From Miniphocaeibacter sp012841535 (GTDB lineage: Bacteria; Bacillota; Clostridia; Tissierellales; Peptoniphilaceae): 45,025 nt of DNA. Of this stretch, positions 1 to 6,665 are shown piece by piece. A program made the translations under genes and the position numbers. The stretch is taken from assembly GCF_049274025.1 (NCBI RefSeq), contig NZ_JBASRV010000033.1; one strand, 5' to 3'. The stretch's first letter is position 1; every line of letters starts with the position of its first letter. Below the pieces are notes generated by a model. The model was not told where the DNA came from and did no database searches. It was given only the letters and a program-made list of their open reading frames with translations.

Positions 1-119
1 CACCAAAGTTTATTATAAATAAAGATATAAAAAACTTTTATGATTTTACAGTAGACGATTTTAAATTGGAAAATTATGAATATGGACGACAAATAAAAAA
101 TATTCCTGTAGCAATATAG
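1..119 (+). CDS. thyA: Thymidylate synthase, C-terminal end (cut by window start)
   Basis: An open frame runs from base 3 to a TAG stop at 117-119 and gives 38 residues. It begins PKFIIN, contains YDFTVDDFKLENY and ends IPVAI. This matches the C-terminus of ThyA-type thymidylate synthase, where E. coli has PKLII, then FEDFEIEGY, then APVAI at the very end. The enzyme methylates dUMP to dTMP using methylene-tetrahydrofolate and releases dihydrofolate, which folA products recycle; two folA genes follow downstream, which supports the call. The catalytic Cys and the rest of the protein lie outside the window, so integrity cannot be judged. The call is by eye on the C-terminal tail only. Confidence 0.8.
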   Translation, partial: PKFIINKDIKNFYDFTVDDFKLENYEYGRQIKNIPVAI

Positions 120-125
120 ACAGTT

Positions 126-156
126 AAGAGGATATTGAAAAATATATCCTTTTCTT
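126..156 (+). terminator. Probable intrinsic terminator after thyA
   Basis: A short dyad, AGGATAT with ATATATCCT around a 6-nt A-rich loop, is followed by TTTCTT. It sits 10 bp after the thyA stop. It is a weak stem, so readthrough into the next gene is possible. Confidence 0.5.
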
Positions 157-180
157 ATATTTTTAGTATCAGGGGTTCTT

Positions 181-369
181 ATGTTTAACAAAAACATTAT
201 AAATTATGTTTTGTATTTAATTTTAGGAATTATTTGGGTATATTTATTTTTTACTAGGAAAAATGAAGGAATTGCATATGTAATAATGCTTATATTAGGG
301 ATTATATTAATATTATTTTCAATTTTTGGAATAATAAATTGGTTTAGAAATAAAAATAATACTAATTAG
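181..369 (+). CDS. Small two-helix membrane protein (62 aa), unknown
   Basis: No family is recognised. The protein has two hydrophobic stretches, about residues 7-23 and 32-53, separated by a short charged turn (TRKNEG), and a basic, Asn-rich C-terminal tail. This predicts a small two-pass membrane hairpin with the tail probably cytoplasmic. The ATG is preceded by an AGGGG-like ribosome binding site at about 172-176. It lies 62 bp after thyA behind a weak terminator and 48 bp before the next gene. Real coding status is supported by the RBS and the coherent hydrophobic pattern, but function is unknown. Confidence 0.6.
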   Translation: MFNKNIINYVLYLILGIIWVYLFFTRKNEGIAYVIMLILGIILILFSIFGIINWFRNKNNTN

Positions 370-417
370 TTTTAAATTGTTTTTTTTGGATATAATAATA
401 TAAGTGAGGTGAATATT

Positions 418-885
418 GTGATTGTAATTAATAGATATGACGACGATTGCGAAAATGAATATAGGAATTTAAGGGATAATTATAAAAGTATTGTTGATTA
501 TTTAGAAGAAAATACTGAATATATAGAACTTGTTAATTTTAAATATGAAGGAAGAGAAAGTGAATATGATACTCGTTTTTTCAATGTAATCTATGATAAT
601 ATTATTGAAAAATCATCTGTTATGAGATGGGCAGGTACACCTAAAGGACCGGATGATTCAAATATGTATAAAATTAAGGCAAGTAAAGAACTATTTGATT
701 TTATGAGGGAACAAAAATTCTTCTTTAGGGCTAAAAAAGGTGGGTTTTTGTTTGATAATTTAGAAAGTCAAGCAGATATTGCTTTTTACAATAAAAATAA
801 TATATGTTTACTTTATACTACAACTGAAGAAGCTATTATAGGTATTTATGACGAAAAAATTGAAAAAATAGCTAAGGGAAATTAA
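418..885 (+). CDS. Unrecognised cytosolic protein, paralogue A (W-x-G-T / YTTT family)
   Basis: About 155 residues, acidic and soluble, without signal peptide or membrane segment. I chose the GTG at 418 because GAGGTG at 405-410 sits 7 bases upstream; an in-frame GTG at 409 would place the start inside that RBS. The function is not recognised. The second half aligns by eye with the protein at 2059-2547: both have a W-A/P-G-T motif, then a K-I-x-x-S-K-E segment, then D-I-x-F, then LYTTT followed by a short acidic stretch. The two genes bracket the SLATT-like gene and the first folA, so they may be functionally tied to them. Small immunity-type or stress proteins often look like this, but that is only an impression. 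Confidence 0.65.
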   Translation: MIVINRYDDDCENEYRNLRDNYKSIVDYLEENTEYIELVNFKYEGRESEYDTRFFNVIYDNIIEKSSVMRWAGTPKGPDDSNMYKIKASKELFDFMREQKFFFRAKKGGFLFDNLESQADIAFYNKNNICLLYTTTEEAIIGIYDEKIEKIAKGN

Positions 886-935
886 AGGTCAATAATGTAA
901 TTGTAGGGTTTTGCTTGTAATTATATTGAATTATT

Positions 936-970
936 AAAAACTGGGTAATTATTAATTACCCGGTTTTTTA
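936..970 (+). terminator. Strong hairpin with T-tract just upstream of the SLATT-like gene
   Basis: TGGGTAATT pairs with AATTACCC around a TAT(T) loop, flanked by AAA and a run of six T's. It is a textbook intrinsic terminator for the gene ending at 885. Only about 30 bp separate it from the next start codon (999), too little for a separate promoter, so expression of the next gene must read through it or start just before it. See findings. Confidence 0.8.
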
Positions 971-998
971 TTAATTGGATATTAGTATGAGGTGAATT

Positions 999-1559
999 AT
1001 GGAAGAAAAAATACAATTAAAACAACATAATGAAGTGAAAAAAATTGTTCAAGAACTACAATGGAATTATGAAGTACAAATTAAACAAGGGGAAATTTAT
1101 ATAGGGAAAATAAAGGCAGTAAAGGCATGTAAGATAATTTTTACATCTTTAACCTTAGTTGGTATAATCCTATCAATTTTTATAGATGCAAGTATGTTAA
1201 GGATTTTCACATCTGTATTTGCAGTGGTGCCATTAATGTTGTCAATATTAGATAATACTTTTTCTAATTATAAATTAAATTCTATTAGCTATAAAGATGC
1301 TTTAAACATTGAATGTTTAAAAGAAGAAGCAATATCTATTTTATTTGATATTACATATAATTTAGAAAATCAAGATATTATTCAAAAGAAAATGGAAAAA
1401 CTTATTACAAGTCGTAACGAATTGTATAATTCAATTAATATACCATCTAAAAGAGCTGAGAAATTAGCCTTAAAAAATATTAAAAGAAATATCGATAATG
1501 AAGATGAGGAAGATGCTTTAATTCCACAAGAACTTAGAGAAATAAGGGTTAAGGCTTAG
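999..1559 (+). CDS. SLATT-like 2-TM protein (186 aa)
   Basis: Layout seen: an amphipathic N-terminal helix (to about residue 40) carrying the WNYEVQIKQGE segment, then two closely spaced transmembrane helices (about 44-62 and 66-85) with a four-residue turn, then a long charged helical C-terminal half ending in IPQELREIRVKA. This matches the general build of SLATT proteins, small 2-TM proteins that in many bacteria act as membrane-perturbing effectors of nucleotide-sensing defence systems. That role is family knowledge, not shown here. The start is ATG with GAGGTG 6 bases upstream. The folA start follows 8 bp after the stop, so the two are co-transcribed. The family assignment is by architecture only; an ordinary small membrane protein is the alternative. 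Confidence 0.5.
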   Translation: MEEKIQLKQHNEVKKIVQELQWNYEVQIKQGEIYIGKIKAVKACKIIFTSLTLVGIILSIFIDASMLRIFTSVFAVVPLMLSILDNTFSNYKLNSISYKDALNIECLKEEAISILFDITYNLENQDIIQKKMEKLITSRNELYNSINIPSKRAEKLALKNIKRNIDNEDEEDALIPQELREIRVKA

Positions 1560-1567
1560 GAGGGTTT

Positions 1568-2068
1568 ATGAAGGCTATTGTAGCAGTTGATAATAATTGG
1601 GGAATAGGAAAAAATAATGAATTATTAATTTCAATTCCAGATGATATGAAACATTTTGTAAAATACACAAGGAATAAAATTGTAATAATGGGTAAAAATA
1701 CATTAGATTCTTTTCCTGGAGGAAATCCCTTAAAGGGACGAAAAAATATTGTTATAAGTAGGAAAGAAAAAATAGACAAGGATATTATTCTGCTTTCATC
1801 AATTAAAGAAGCCCTAGAGGAAAGCAAGAAATTTAACGAAGAAGATGTTTTTGTTATTGGCGGTGAATCGGTTTATAAACAACTTTTACCATATTGTGAA
1901 AAATGTATTGTGACAAAAATTAATAAAACTTTTGAAGCAGACGCATTTTTTCCCAATTTAGATGAAAAAAGTAACTGGGAATTAATAGAAGAATCGGAAA
2001 AATATAATTATGAAGGAATAGATTATAAATTTTTAATTTATAAAAATATAGATGTAAAATGTTTTTAG
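1568..2068 (+). CDS. folA: Dihydrofolate reductase, copy 1
   Basis: Reduces dihydrofolate to tetrahydrofolate with NADPH in the cytosol, closing the cycle opened by thymidylate synthase. Full length at 166 aa. Seen: AVDNNWGIGKNN near the N-terminus, the catalytic acid D26 in IPDDMKHF, MGKNTLDSFPGG and GRKNIVIS for NADPH binding, and FVIGGESVY for the conserved GG loop. The Pro-Trp that follows the Met20-loop methionine in E. coli is replaced by Leu-Ile, as also seen in clostridial DHFRs. AGGAGG ends 4 bases before the ATG. The gene sits 8 bp after the SLATT-like gene and its last 10 bases overlap the next start. A second folA lies 840 bp downstream. Confidence 0.93.
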   Translation: MKAIVAVDNNWGIGKNNELLISIPDDMKHFVKYTRNKIVIMGKNTLDSFPGGNPLKGRKNIVISRKEKIDKDIILLSSIKEALEESKKFNEEDVFVIGGESVYKQLLPYCEKCIVTKINKTFEADAFFPNLDEKSNWELIEESEKYNYEGIDYKFLIYKNIDVKCF

Positions 2069-2547
2069 ATAGTGAAAATAATGTGGAAATTTCTTTGGAA
2101 AAACAAAACAAATACTATAATAAAATATTAAAATCTCTGTACGAATATTGTGATTACTTTATACTTGCAGATAATACTTATTCATATTGGAATAGGGAAT
2201 TAAAGAATAAATTTAATGATTATATTAATAATTTTAAAAAAGATATATTATTAGATGAATATAGTAATAGTTGGCCAGGAACTATGTCTGAAGAAAAAGC
2301 AAGAATAGTAAAAATAAGTTTTTCTAAAGAAGCTTATAATCTTTTGAAGAAAAATGGACCATTTATAGTAGAAAATAACTACTATTCTTTTCAGAATACA
2401 GACTTTCAATTAGATATAAGTTTTTTTAAGGAATTAGGACATAATAGTTTTACAAATGATGAATTAGTGTTATATACAACTACACATGAGGGAAAAATTA
2501 TTGCTTCAAATAAATTAAAGATTAACAGGAGGATATTATGGAAGTAA
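2059..2547 (+). CDS. Unrecognised cytosolic protein, paralogue B (W-x-G-T / YTTT family)
   Basis: 162 residues, soluble, rich in Tyr, Asn and Lys; function not recognised. The C-terminal half carries SNSWPGT, KISFSKE, DISFF and LYTTTHEGKI, which line up with the same blocks of the protein at 418-885, so the two are diverged paralogues. The ATG overlaps the folA stop by 10 bases with no clear RBS of its own, implying translational coupling; an in-frame GTG at 2083 is an alternative start. The 3' end overlaps the acetyltransferase start by 10 bases. The very tight packing with folA suggests a shared role or shared control. Confidence 0.65.
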   Translation: MFLDSENNVEISLEKQNKYYNKILKSLYEYCDYFILADNTYSYWNRELKNKFNDYINNFKKDILLDEYSNSWPGTMSEEKARIVKISFSKEAYNLLKKNGPFIVENNYYSFQNTDFQLDISFFKELGHNSFTNDELVLYTTTHEGKIIASNKLKINRRILWK

Positions 2548-2810
2548 AAAATAATGGACAGATGTTTTATATAGGAAATGAAGAAAATCCTGACGCTAAA
2601 ATACATTATAGTATAGGGAAAAAAGGCATTAATGTAAAAAGTACTCAGGTAGATCCTGAAAAAAGAGGGCAAGGTTTAGCAGGCTATATAACTAAGTATG
2701 TTATAGACTATGCTAGAAAAGAAGGTTTAAAAGTTAATCCTGTTTGCTCATATACTGTTAAATATTTTGAAAAACATCCGGAAGATGAAGATGTTATGTA
2801 TAAGAAATAA
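2538..2810 (+). CDS. Small GNAT-fold protein (PF14542-like N-acetyltransferase)
   Basis: 90 residues, which fits the minimal acetyl-CoA-binding half-GNAT family (YjdJ-like, PF14542). Seen: STQVDPEKRGQGLAGYITK, the R/Q-x-x-G-x-G/A acetyl-CoA loop, followed by YARKEGLKVNPVCSYTVKYFEKHPE, where the C-S-Y...HPE ending is typical of this family. Family members are poorly characterised and may bind or transfer acetyl groups to small molecules. AGGAGG ends 5 bases before the ATG, which lies inside the last codons of the upstream gene, so it is in the folA operon. Confidence 0.85.
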   Translation: MEVKNNGQMFYIGNEENPDAKIHYSIGKKGINVKSTQVDPEKRGQGLAGYITKYVIDYARKEGLKVNPVCSYTVKYFEKHPEDEDVMYKK

Positions 2811-2852
2811 ATTTTAAATATATGAAAAAAGAATATTTTTAAAGGTAAATCT

Positions 2853-2915
2853 ATGAATAAAATAATTACTATATTTTCGAATAGTGGTTTAATTAGGGAG
2901 GTTTTCAATGTTTGA
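2853..2915 (+). CDS. Possible 20-codon leader ORF overlapping folA copy 2
   Basis: ATG at 2853 follows AAAGG at 2841-2845 with normal spacing. The frame encodes 20 residues (MNKIITIFSNSG...) and stops at TGA 2913-2915, inside the second codons of the downstream folA (ATG at 2908). The folA ribosome binding site (AGGGAGG) lies within the small frame. This is the geometry of a translationally coupled leader peptide. No similarity is recognised, and a chance ORF in AT-rich DNA cannot be excluded. Confidence 0.35.
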   Translation: MNKIITIFSNSGLIREVFNV

Positions 2916-3408
2916 CTTAGTAGCTGTTGATAGTAAATGGGGTATAGGGAAAAACAATGATTTATTAATTAGAATTCCAAAAGATACTAAATTCTTTAAA
3001 GAAGTAACAGTAGGAAATATAGTTTTTATGGGAAAAAATACCTTAGATTCACTTCCTGGAGGTAAGCCTTTAAAAAATAGAGTAAATATAGTATTAACTT
3101 CCAAGGAAATAGAAATGGAAAATTTAATTGTAGTTCATTCAGTAGAGGAATTACTTAAAGAGTTAAAAAAACATGATTCTGACAAAGTCTATAATATCGG
3201 CGGTGGAAAAATATTTGAACAAATGTTAGATTATATGGACTATAGTTTAGTTACGAAAATAGACAAAGATTTAAATGCAGATACATTCTATCCGAATTTA
3301 GATGAAAAAGATAATTGGGAGGTCGTAGCAGAATCTCAAGAACATGAGTATAACGGCATAAAGTATAGGTTTTTAAAATATAAGAATAATGATGTAAAGA
3401 AATTCTAA
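2908..3408 (+). CDS. folA: Dihydrofolate reductase, copy 2
   Basis: Second full-length DHFR, 166 aa like copy 1. Seen: AVDSKWGIGKNN, the catalytic acid D26 in IPKDTKFF, MGKNTLDSLPGG, NRVNIVLTS and YNIGGGKIF. The Pro-Trp of the E. coli Met20 loop is again Leu-Ile. Both copies share the same length, gap pattern and C-terminal block (FYPNLDEKDNW / FFPNLDEKSNW, then YKFLIYKN / YRFLKYKN), so they arose by duplication, but the proteins are clearly diverged, so the duplication is not recent. AGGGAGG lies 6 bases before the ATG. Which copy is housekeeping and which is specialised cannot be told from sequence. The following 166 bp hold no gene that I can see. Confidence 0.93.
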   Translation: MFDLVAVDSKWGIGKNNDLLIRIPKDTKFFKEVTVGNIVFMGKNTLDSLPGGKPLKNRVNIVLTSKEIEMENLIVVHSVEELLKELKKHDSDKVYNIGGGKIFEQMLDYMDYSLVTKIDKDLNADTFYPNLDEKDNWEVVAESQEHEYNGIKYRFLKYKNNDVKKF

Positions 3409-3574
3409 TAATATAGGTTAAAATAAGAGGAAATTATTATTGAATATTGAAAGATAATTTTGAAAAACAGGGTTAATATATCTTAACATAATAAGTTCTA
3501 AAACTTTGCTTACAATTACGGGAATAATTTTAGTAAATAAAAATTATAAAAAATTTTAATTAAAGTAGGAAAAC

Positions 3575-3925
3575 ATGGAAAAACCAAAAATATATACAAT
3601 GAAATTTAATAAAGTATATCCACTTTATATACAAAAAGCTGAGAAAAAAGGGCGTACAAAGGCTGAAGTCGACGAAATAATATTTTGGATGACCGGTTAT
3701 AATGAAAAAACCTTACAAGAACAGGTAAACCAAGATGTGGATTTTGAAAATTTCTTTAAAAATGCTCCAAGAATCAATGAAAATATTTCCTTAATAAAAG
3801 GAGTAGTTTGTGGAATTAGAGTGGAAAATATAGAAGACGATATTACACAAAAAATTCGCTATTTAGATAAATTAATTGATGAATTAGCTAAAGGAAAGTC
3901 CTTAGATAAAATATTAAGGAAATAA
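3575..3925 (+). CDS. DUF2200 family protein
   Basis: 116 residues, the normal length of DUF2200 (PF09966). Seen: KIYTMKFNKVYPLYIQKAEKKGRTK at the start, IIFWMTGY, the central VDFENFF and the SLIKGVVCGIRVE block, then IRYLDKLIDELAKGK near the end. The function of the family is unknown; members are soluble single-domain proteins. It is probably a monocistron: its ATG has an AGGA site, the upstream 166 bp could hold a promoter, and a terminator follows at 3958-4023. Confidence 0.9.
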   Translation: MEKPKIYTMKFNKVYPLYIQKAEKKGRTKAEVDEIIFWMTGYNEKTLQEQVNQDVDFENFFKNAPRINENISLIKGVVCGIRVENIEDDITQKIRYLDKLIDELAKGKSLDKILRK

Positions 3926-3957
3926 TAATTTTTCAACATATATAAAAAATTAAATAT

Positions 3958-4023
3958 AAAGCAGTAGATTTTTATTTTAAAATACGATAATGTAAGTATA
4001 AAAGCAAGTCTACTGCTTTTTTC
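3958..4023 (+). terminator. Intrinsic terminator with a long loop
   Basis: AAAGCAGTAGA pairs with TCTACTGCTTT across a roughly 40-nt loop and is followed by a run of T's. It lies between the DUF2200 gene and the M42 peptidase gene. Confidence 0.75.
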
Positions 4024-4059
4024 TTATAAAACTATATTTTAATTATTCAAGGAGGCAAA

Positions 4060-5118
4060 ATGTTAAAATTAATTGAAGAACTTTCAAATGCGTATGGAAT
4101 TTCAGGCTATGAGGACGAAATTACAAATATTGTAAAAAAATACGCAGGGGATTTAGAAGTAACTACAGACAAATTATTTAATACATACTTAAAAAACAAT
4201 AAAAAAGACCCTAATAAAATCACAATTATGTTAGATGGTCACCTAGATGAAGTAGGATTTATGGTTCAATTTATTGATGAAAAAGGTTTAATTAAATTTA
4301 TTCCAATAGGTGGATGGGTAGTTGAAAATATTCCAGCTCAGCTAGTAGTTATAAAAAATTCCCAAGGAGAATACATTAAAGGAGTTGTATCTTCAAAACC
4401 ACCACATTTTATGTCAGAAGAGGAAAGAAAGAAAAAATTAACTATTGAAGATTTATCTATAGATGTTGGAGCAAACTCAAGAGAAGAAGTTATAAATGAT
4501 TTTAAAATTGAAGTTGGAAATCCAATCACACCTTTTGTTAATTTTGAATATAATGAAAGAAATGGAACAATGCTAGGAAAGGCCTTTGACAATAGACTTG
4601 GGACAGCCTGTGTTATTGAGGCGATGAAAAAATTATCTAAAGAGGATTTAGACGTAAATCTTGTAGGTGCATTAGCGGTTCAAGAAGAAGTTGGACTACG
4701 AGGTGCAAAAGTAACAGCACAAACAGTTAAGCCTGATTTAGCAATAATTATAGAAGGAAGTCCGGGAGATGACAACTTTAGTGAAGAGTATAAAATACAA
4801 AGTGGATTAAATAGAGGACCACAATTAAGATACAGGGACAATTCCTATATTACTAGTTATAAATTTGTAGATTTTGCAAGAAAAATTGCAGAAAAAAACA
4901 ATATTCCATATCAGACTGCAGTAAGAACAAGTGGTGGAACAAATGCAGGAAATATTCATTTAGTAGAACAAGGTATTCCTTGCCTAATAGTAGGAATTCC
5001 AGTACGATATGTTCATACACACCACTGCTATGCAAATATTAATGACTATAAAAACGCCCTTAAATTAGTATGTGAAGTAGTTAGAAATATAAGTGGTGCA
5101 ACAATAGAAAATTGGTAA
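4060..5118 (+). CDS. M42 family metallo-aminopeptidase
   Basis: 352 aa, the usual length of the M42 (glutamyl aminopeptidase / YsdC / FrvX) family, cytosolic dodecameric peptidases that trim peptides and use two metal ions. Seen: LDGHLDEVGF (first metal His and the catalytic Asp), KAFDNRLG (bridging Asp), LAVQEEVGLRGA (catalytic and metal Glu pair), IIIEGSPGDD, and the late VHTHHCYANINDY block that supplies the last His ligand. The N-terminal YGISGYEDE segment is also family-typical. AAGGAGG precedes the ATG. It stands alone between two terminators. The substrate preference among M42 members cannot be read from sequence. Confidence 0.92.
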   Translation: MLKLIEELSNAYGISGYEDEITNIVKKYAGDLEVTTDKLFNTYLKNNKKDPNKITIMLDGHLDEVGFMVQFIDEKGLIKFIPIGGWVVENIPAQLVVIKNSQGEYIKGVVSSKPPHFMSEEERKKKLTIEDLSIDVGANSREEVINDFKIEVGNPITPFVNFEYNERNGTMLGKAFDNRLGTACVIEAMKKLSKEDLDVNLVGALAVQEEVGLRGAKVTAQTVKPDLAIIIEGSPGDDNFSEEYKIQSGLNRGPQLRYRDNSYITSYKFVDFARKIAEKNNIPYQTAVRTSGGTNAGNIHLVEQGIPCLIVGIPVRYVHTHHCYANINDYKNALKLVCEVVRNISGATIENW

Positions 5119-5123
5119 AATTT

Positions 5124-5154
5124 AAGGTTATAAGCATATTGTTTATAACCTTTT
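5124..5154 (+). terminator. Intrinsic terminator after the M42 peptidase gene
   Basis: AAGGTTATAA pairs with TTATAACCTT around an 8-nt loop and is followed by TT and AT-rich sequence, just past the stop codon. Confidence 0.75.
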
Positions 5155-5175
5155 AAATTAATTATGGTGAAAATT

Positions 5176-5559
5176 ATGAAAAAAAGAAAAAAGAATAAAA
5201 AAATAAAGAAAAGCAATCCTCTACTACATTATTTAGTAGTAATATTAGGTTTACTAATAGTGCTATGGATAGATGCTAAATGGAATATTAAAGTATTAAA
5301 TGGTATAAATTCAGGATTTTATTTTGCAATTATAGGCTTATTATATTTTATTTATGGTTTCTTAGTTTTCGGGTATAAAAAAATTAACAGTATAGAAACT
5401 ATAGGGGTTATTAGATTTGGAATTTTTTACATTGTATCATTATTTATTATAGTTAAAGGATTTATTTATCCATCCTTTTCAACAATATTAGATATGGATA
5501 AACTCTTTAAAATATTTTATCTTTTAACAGGTATATTATTTGGATACTATAAAAGATGA
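5176..5559 (+). CDS. Small 4-TM membrane protein, tandem copy A
   Basis: No named family recognised. I chose the ATG at 5176 because GGTGA at 5166-5170 is 5 bases upstream; an ATG at 5164 is in frame but has no RBS. The protein (127 aa) starts with a very basic stretch (MKKRKKNKKIKK) and has four hydrophobic segments. The third-quarter motif YFIYGFLVFGYKKI is nearly repeated in the next gene (YFIYGYLIFGYKKI), so the two are tandem duplicates. A decayed third copy lies at about 11443-11500. Position directly before a peptide-antibiotic sensing module suggests, without proving, a role in envelope stress. Confidence 0.75.
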   Translation: MKKRKKNKKIKKSNPLLHYLVVILGLLIVLWIDAKWNIKVLNGINSGFYFAIIGLLYFIYGFLVFGYKKINSIETIGVIRFGIFYIVSLFIIVKGFIYPSFSTILDMDKLFKIFYLLTGILFGYYKR

Positions 5560-5593
5560 AATTAAGAAGAAGATACATTAGGAGGTGTAGTAT

Positions 5594-5962
5594 ATGTCAA
5601 AAGCAAAAAAACTATTGCATTATGTAATTGCAATAATAGGTATTTTGATATTGGCTCAAATAGATTTTAAATATAGTGAGCATGTAGGTAAAACGTTTAA
5701 AATGGGATACTATCCCATTTTTATGGGTCTTATATATTTTATATACGGATATTTAATATTTGGATATAAAAAAATAAAAAATTTAAAAATCTTAGACCTT
5801 ATAAAGTTTTTAATATTTTTTGTAATTTCCATTTTATTTTTTACTAGAGCCTTTATATATCTTCCGGAAATTTTCTCTAAACTATTAATGCTTAATTATG
5901 ATATGACTTTTAAATTATTCTATATAATTATAGGAGTAATTGTAGGAAATAATAGTAATTAA
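5594..5962 (+). CDS. Small 4-TM membrane protein, tandem copy B
   Basis: 122 aa with four predicted transmembrane helices and the same layout as the gene before it: LLHYVIAIIGILIL first helix, then FIYGYLIFGYKKIKNLKIL, then two more helices. The strong AGGAGGTG site ends 6 bases before the ATG. It begins 34 bp after copy A and ends 37 bp before the response regulator start, so it may share the transcript of the two-component system. Function unknown. Confidence 0.78.
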   Translation: MSKAKKLLHYVIAIIGILILAQIDFKYSEHVGKTFKMGYYPIFMGLIYFIYGYLIFGYKKIKNLKILDLIKFLIFFVISILFFTRAFIYLPEIFSKLLMLNYDMTFKLFYIIIGVIVGNNSN

Positions 5963-5999
5963 AACTTAAAATATAGAAAACAAAATGAAAGGAAATATA

Positions 6000-6665
6000 G
6001 TGTATAAAATACTAATAGTAGAGGATAGTTCCTCAATTAGAGACGAGTTAGTTGTCTTGTTAGAAAATAATTTGTATGAAGTAGTAGCTGTTACGGATTT
6101 TGCAAATATTTTAAAAAAAGTTGAAGAAGTCAGTCCGGATTTAATTTTATTGGATATAATATTGCCGAATATAAATGGGATAGATATTTGTAGAGAAATA
6201 CGACAAAAAAATGATACTCCGATAATATTTGTAACTAGTAAAGCTACAACGGAATCAGAATTAAATGCAATTTTAATTGGTGGAGATGATTATATTACAA
6301 AACCATACAATGCTGCTGTTTTACTGGCTAGAATAACATCGGTTTTAAAACGATACGGTAAAGGAAAAAATAATACAAGTTATATCTGCAAAGGGTGTAA
6401 ATTGAATTTATTGGATTCTACTATTTCATATAATGGACAAAGTACAGAACTTACTAAAAATGAACTTAGAATTTGTTATAATCTTTTTTCTAAATGTGGA
6501 CAAATTGTTCCAAGAGAGTATATTATAGAAGATTTATGGGATAATGAAATGTTCATAGATGATAATACCCTTTCAGTTAATATTACTCGAATTAGAGGAA
6601 AATTAAAGGATATAGGAGTAGAGGATTTAATAAAAACTAAAAGGGGGATTGGATATAAAATATGA
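6000..6665 (+). CDS. OmpR-family response regulator (BceR/GraR-like)
   Basis: Receiver domain (residues 1-115) with acidic pocket E8-D9, phospho-acceptor D52 in LILLDIILP, and the Lys of YITKPYN. The C-terminal winged-helix domain ends with TRIRGKLKD and KTKRGIGYKI. I chose GTG 6000, because AAAGGA is 6 bases upstream and family members start with MYKILIVEDD-like sequence; an upstream in-frame ATG at 5985 overlaps that RBS region. Its stop overlaps the kinase ATG (ATGA). Context with a short-loop kinase and an FtsX-type ABC transporter indicates sensing of cell-wall-active peptides. The likely target is the repeat-bearing promoter at about 7685-7718. Confidence 0.93.
   Translation: MYKILIVEDSSSIRDELVVLLENNLYEVVAVTDFANILKKVEEVSPDLILLDIILPNINGIDICREIRQKNDTPIIFVTSKATTESELNAILIGGDDYITKPYNAAVLLARITSVLKRYGKGKNNTSYICKGCKLNLLDSTISYNGQSTELTKNELRICYNLFSKCGQIVPREYIIEDLWDNEMFIDDNTLSVNITRIRGKLKDIGVEDLIKTKRGIGYKI

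Noticed and set aside
899..970. THF, T-box or other known riboswitch before the folA genes
   Set aside because: None of the conserved core sequences were seen; only a plain terminator hairpin is present.
1549..1827. Antisense ORF opposite folA copy 1 (similar antisense ORF at 2889-3104 opposite copy 2)
   Set aside because: Both are shadows of the conserved DHFR reading frame, which is why the two antisense proteins look alike.
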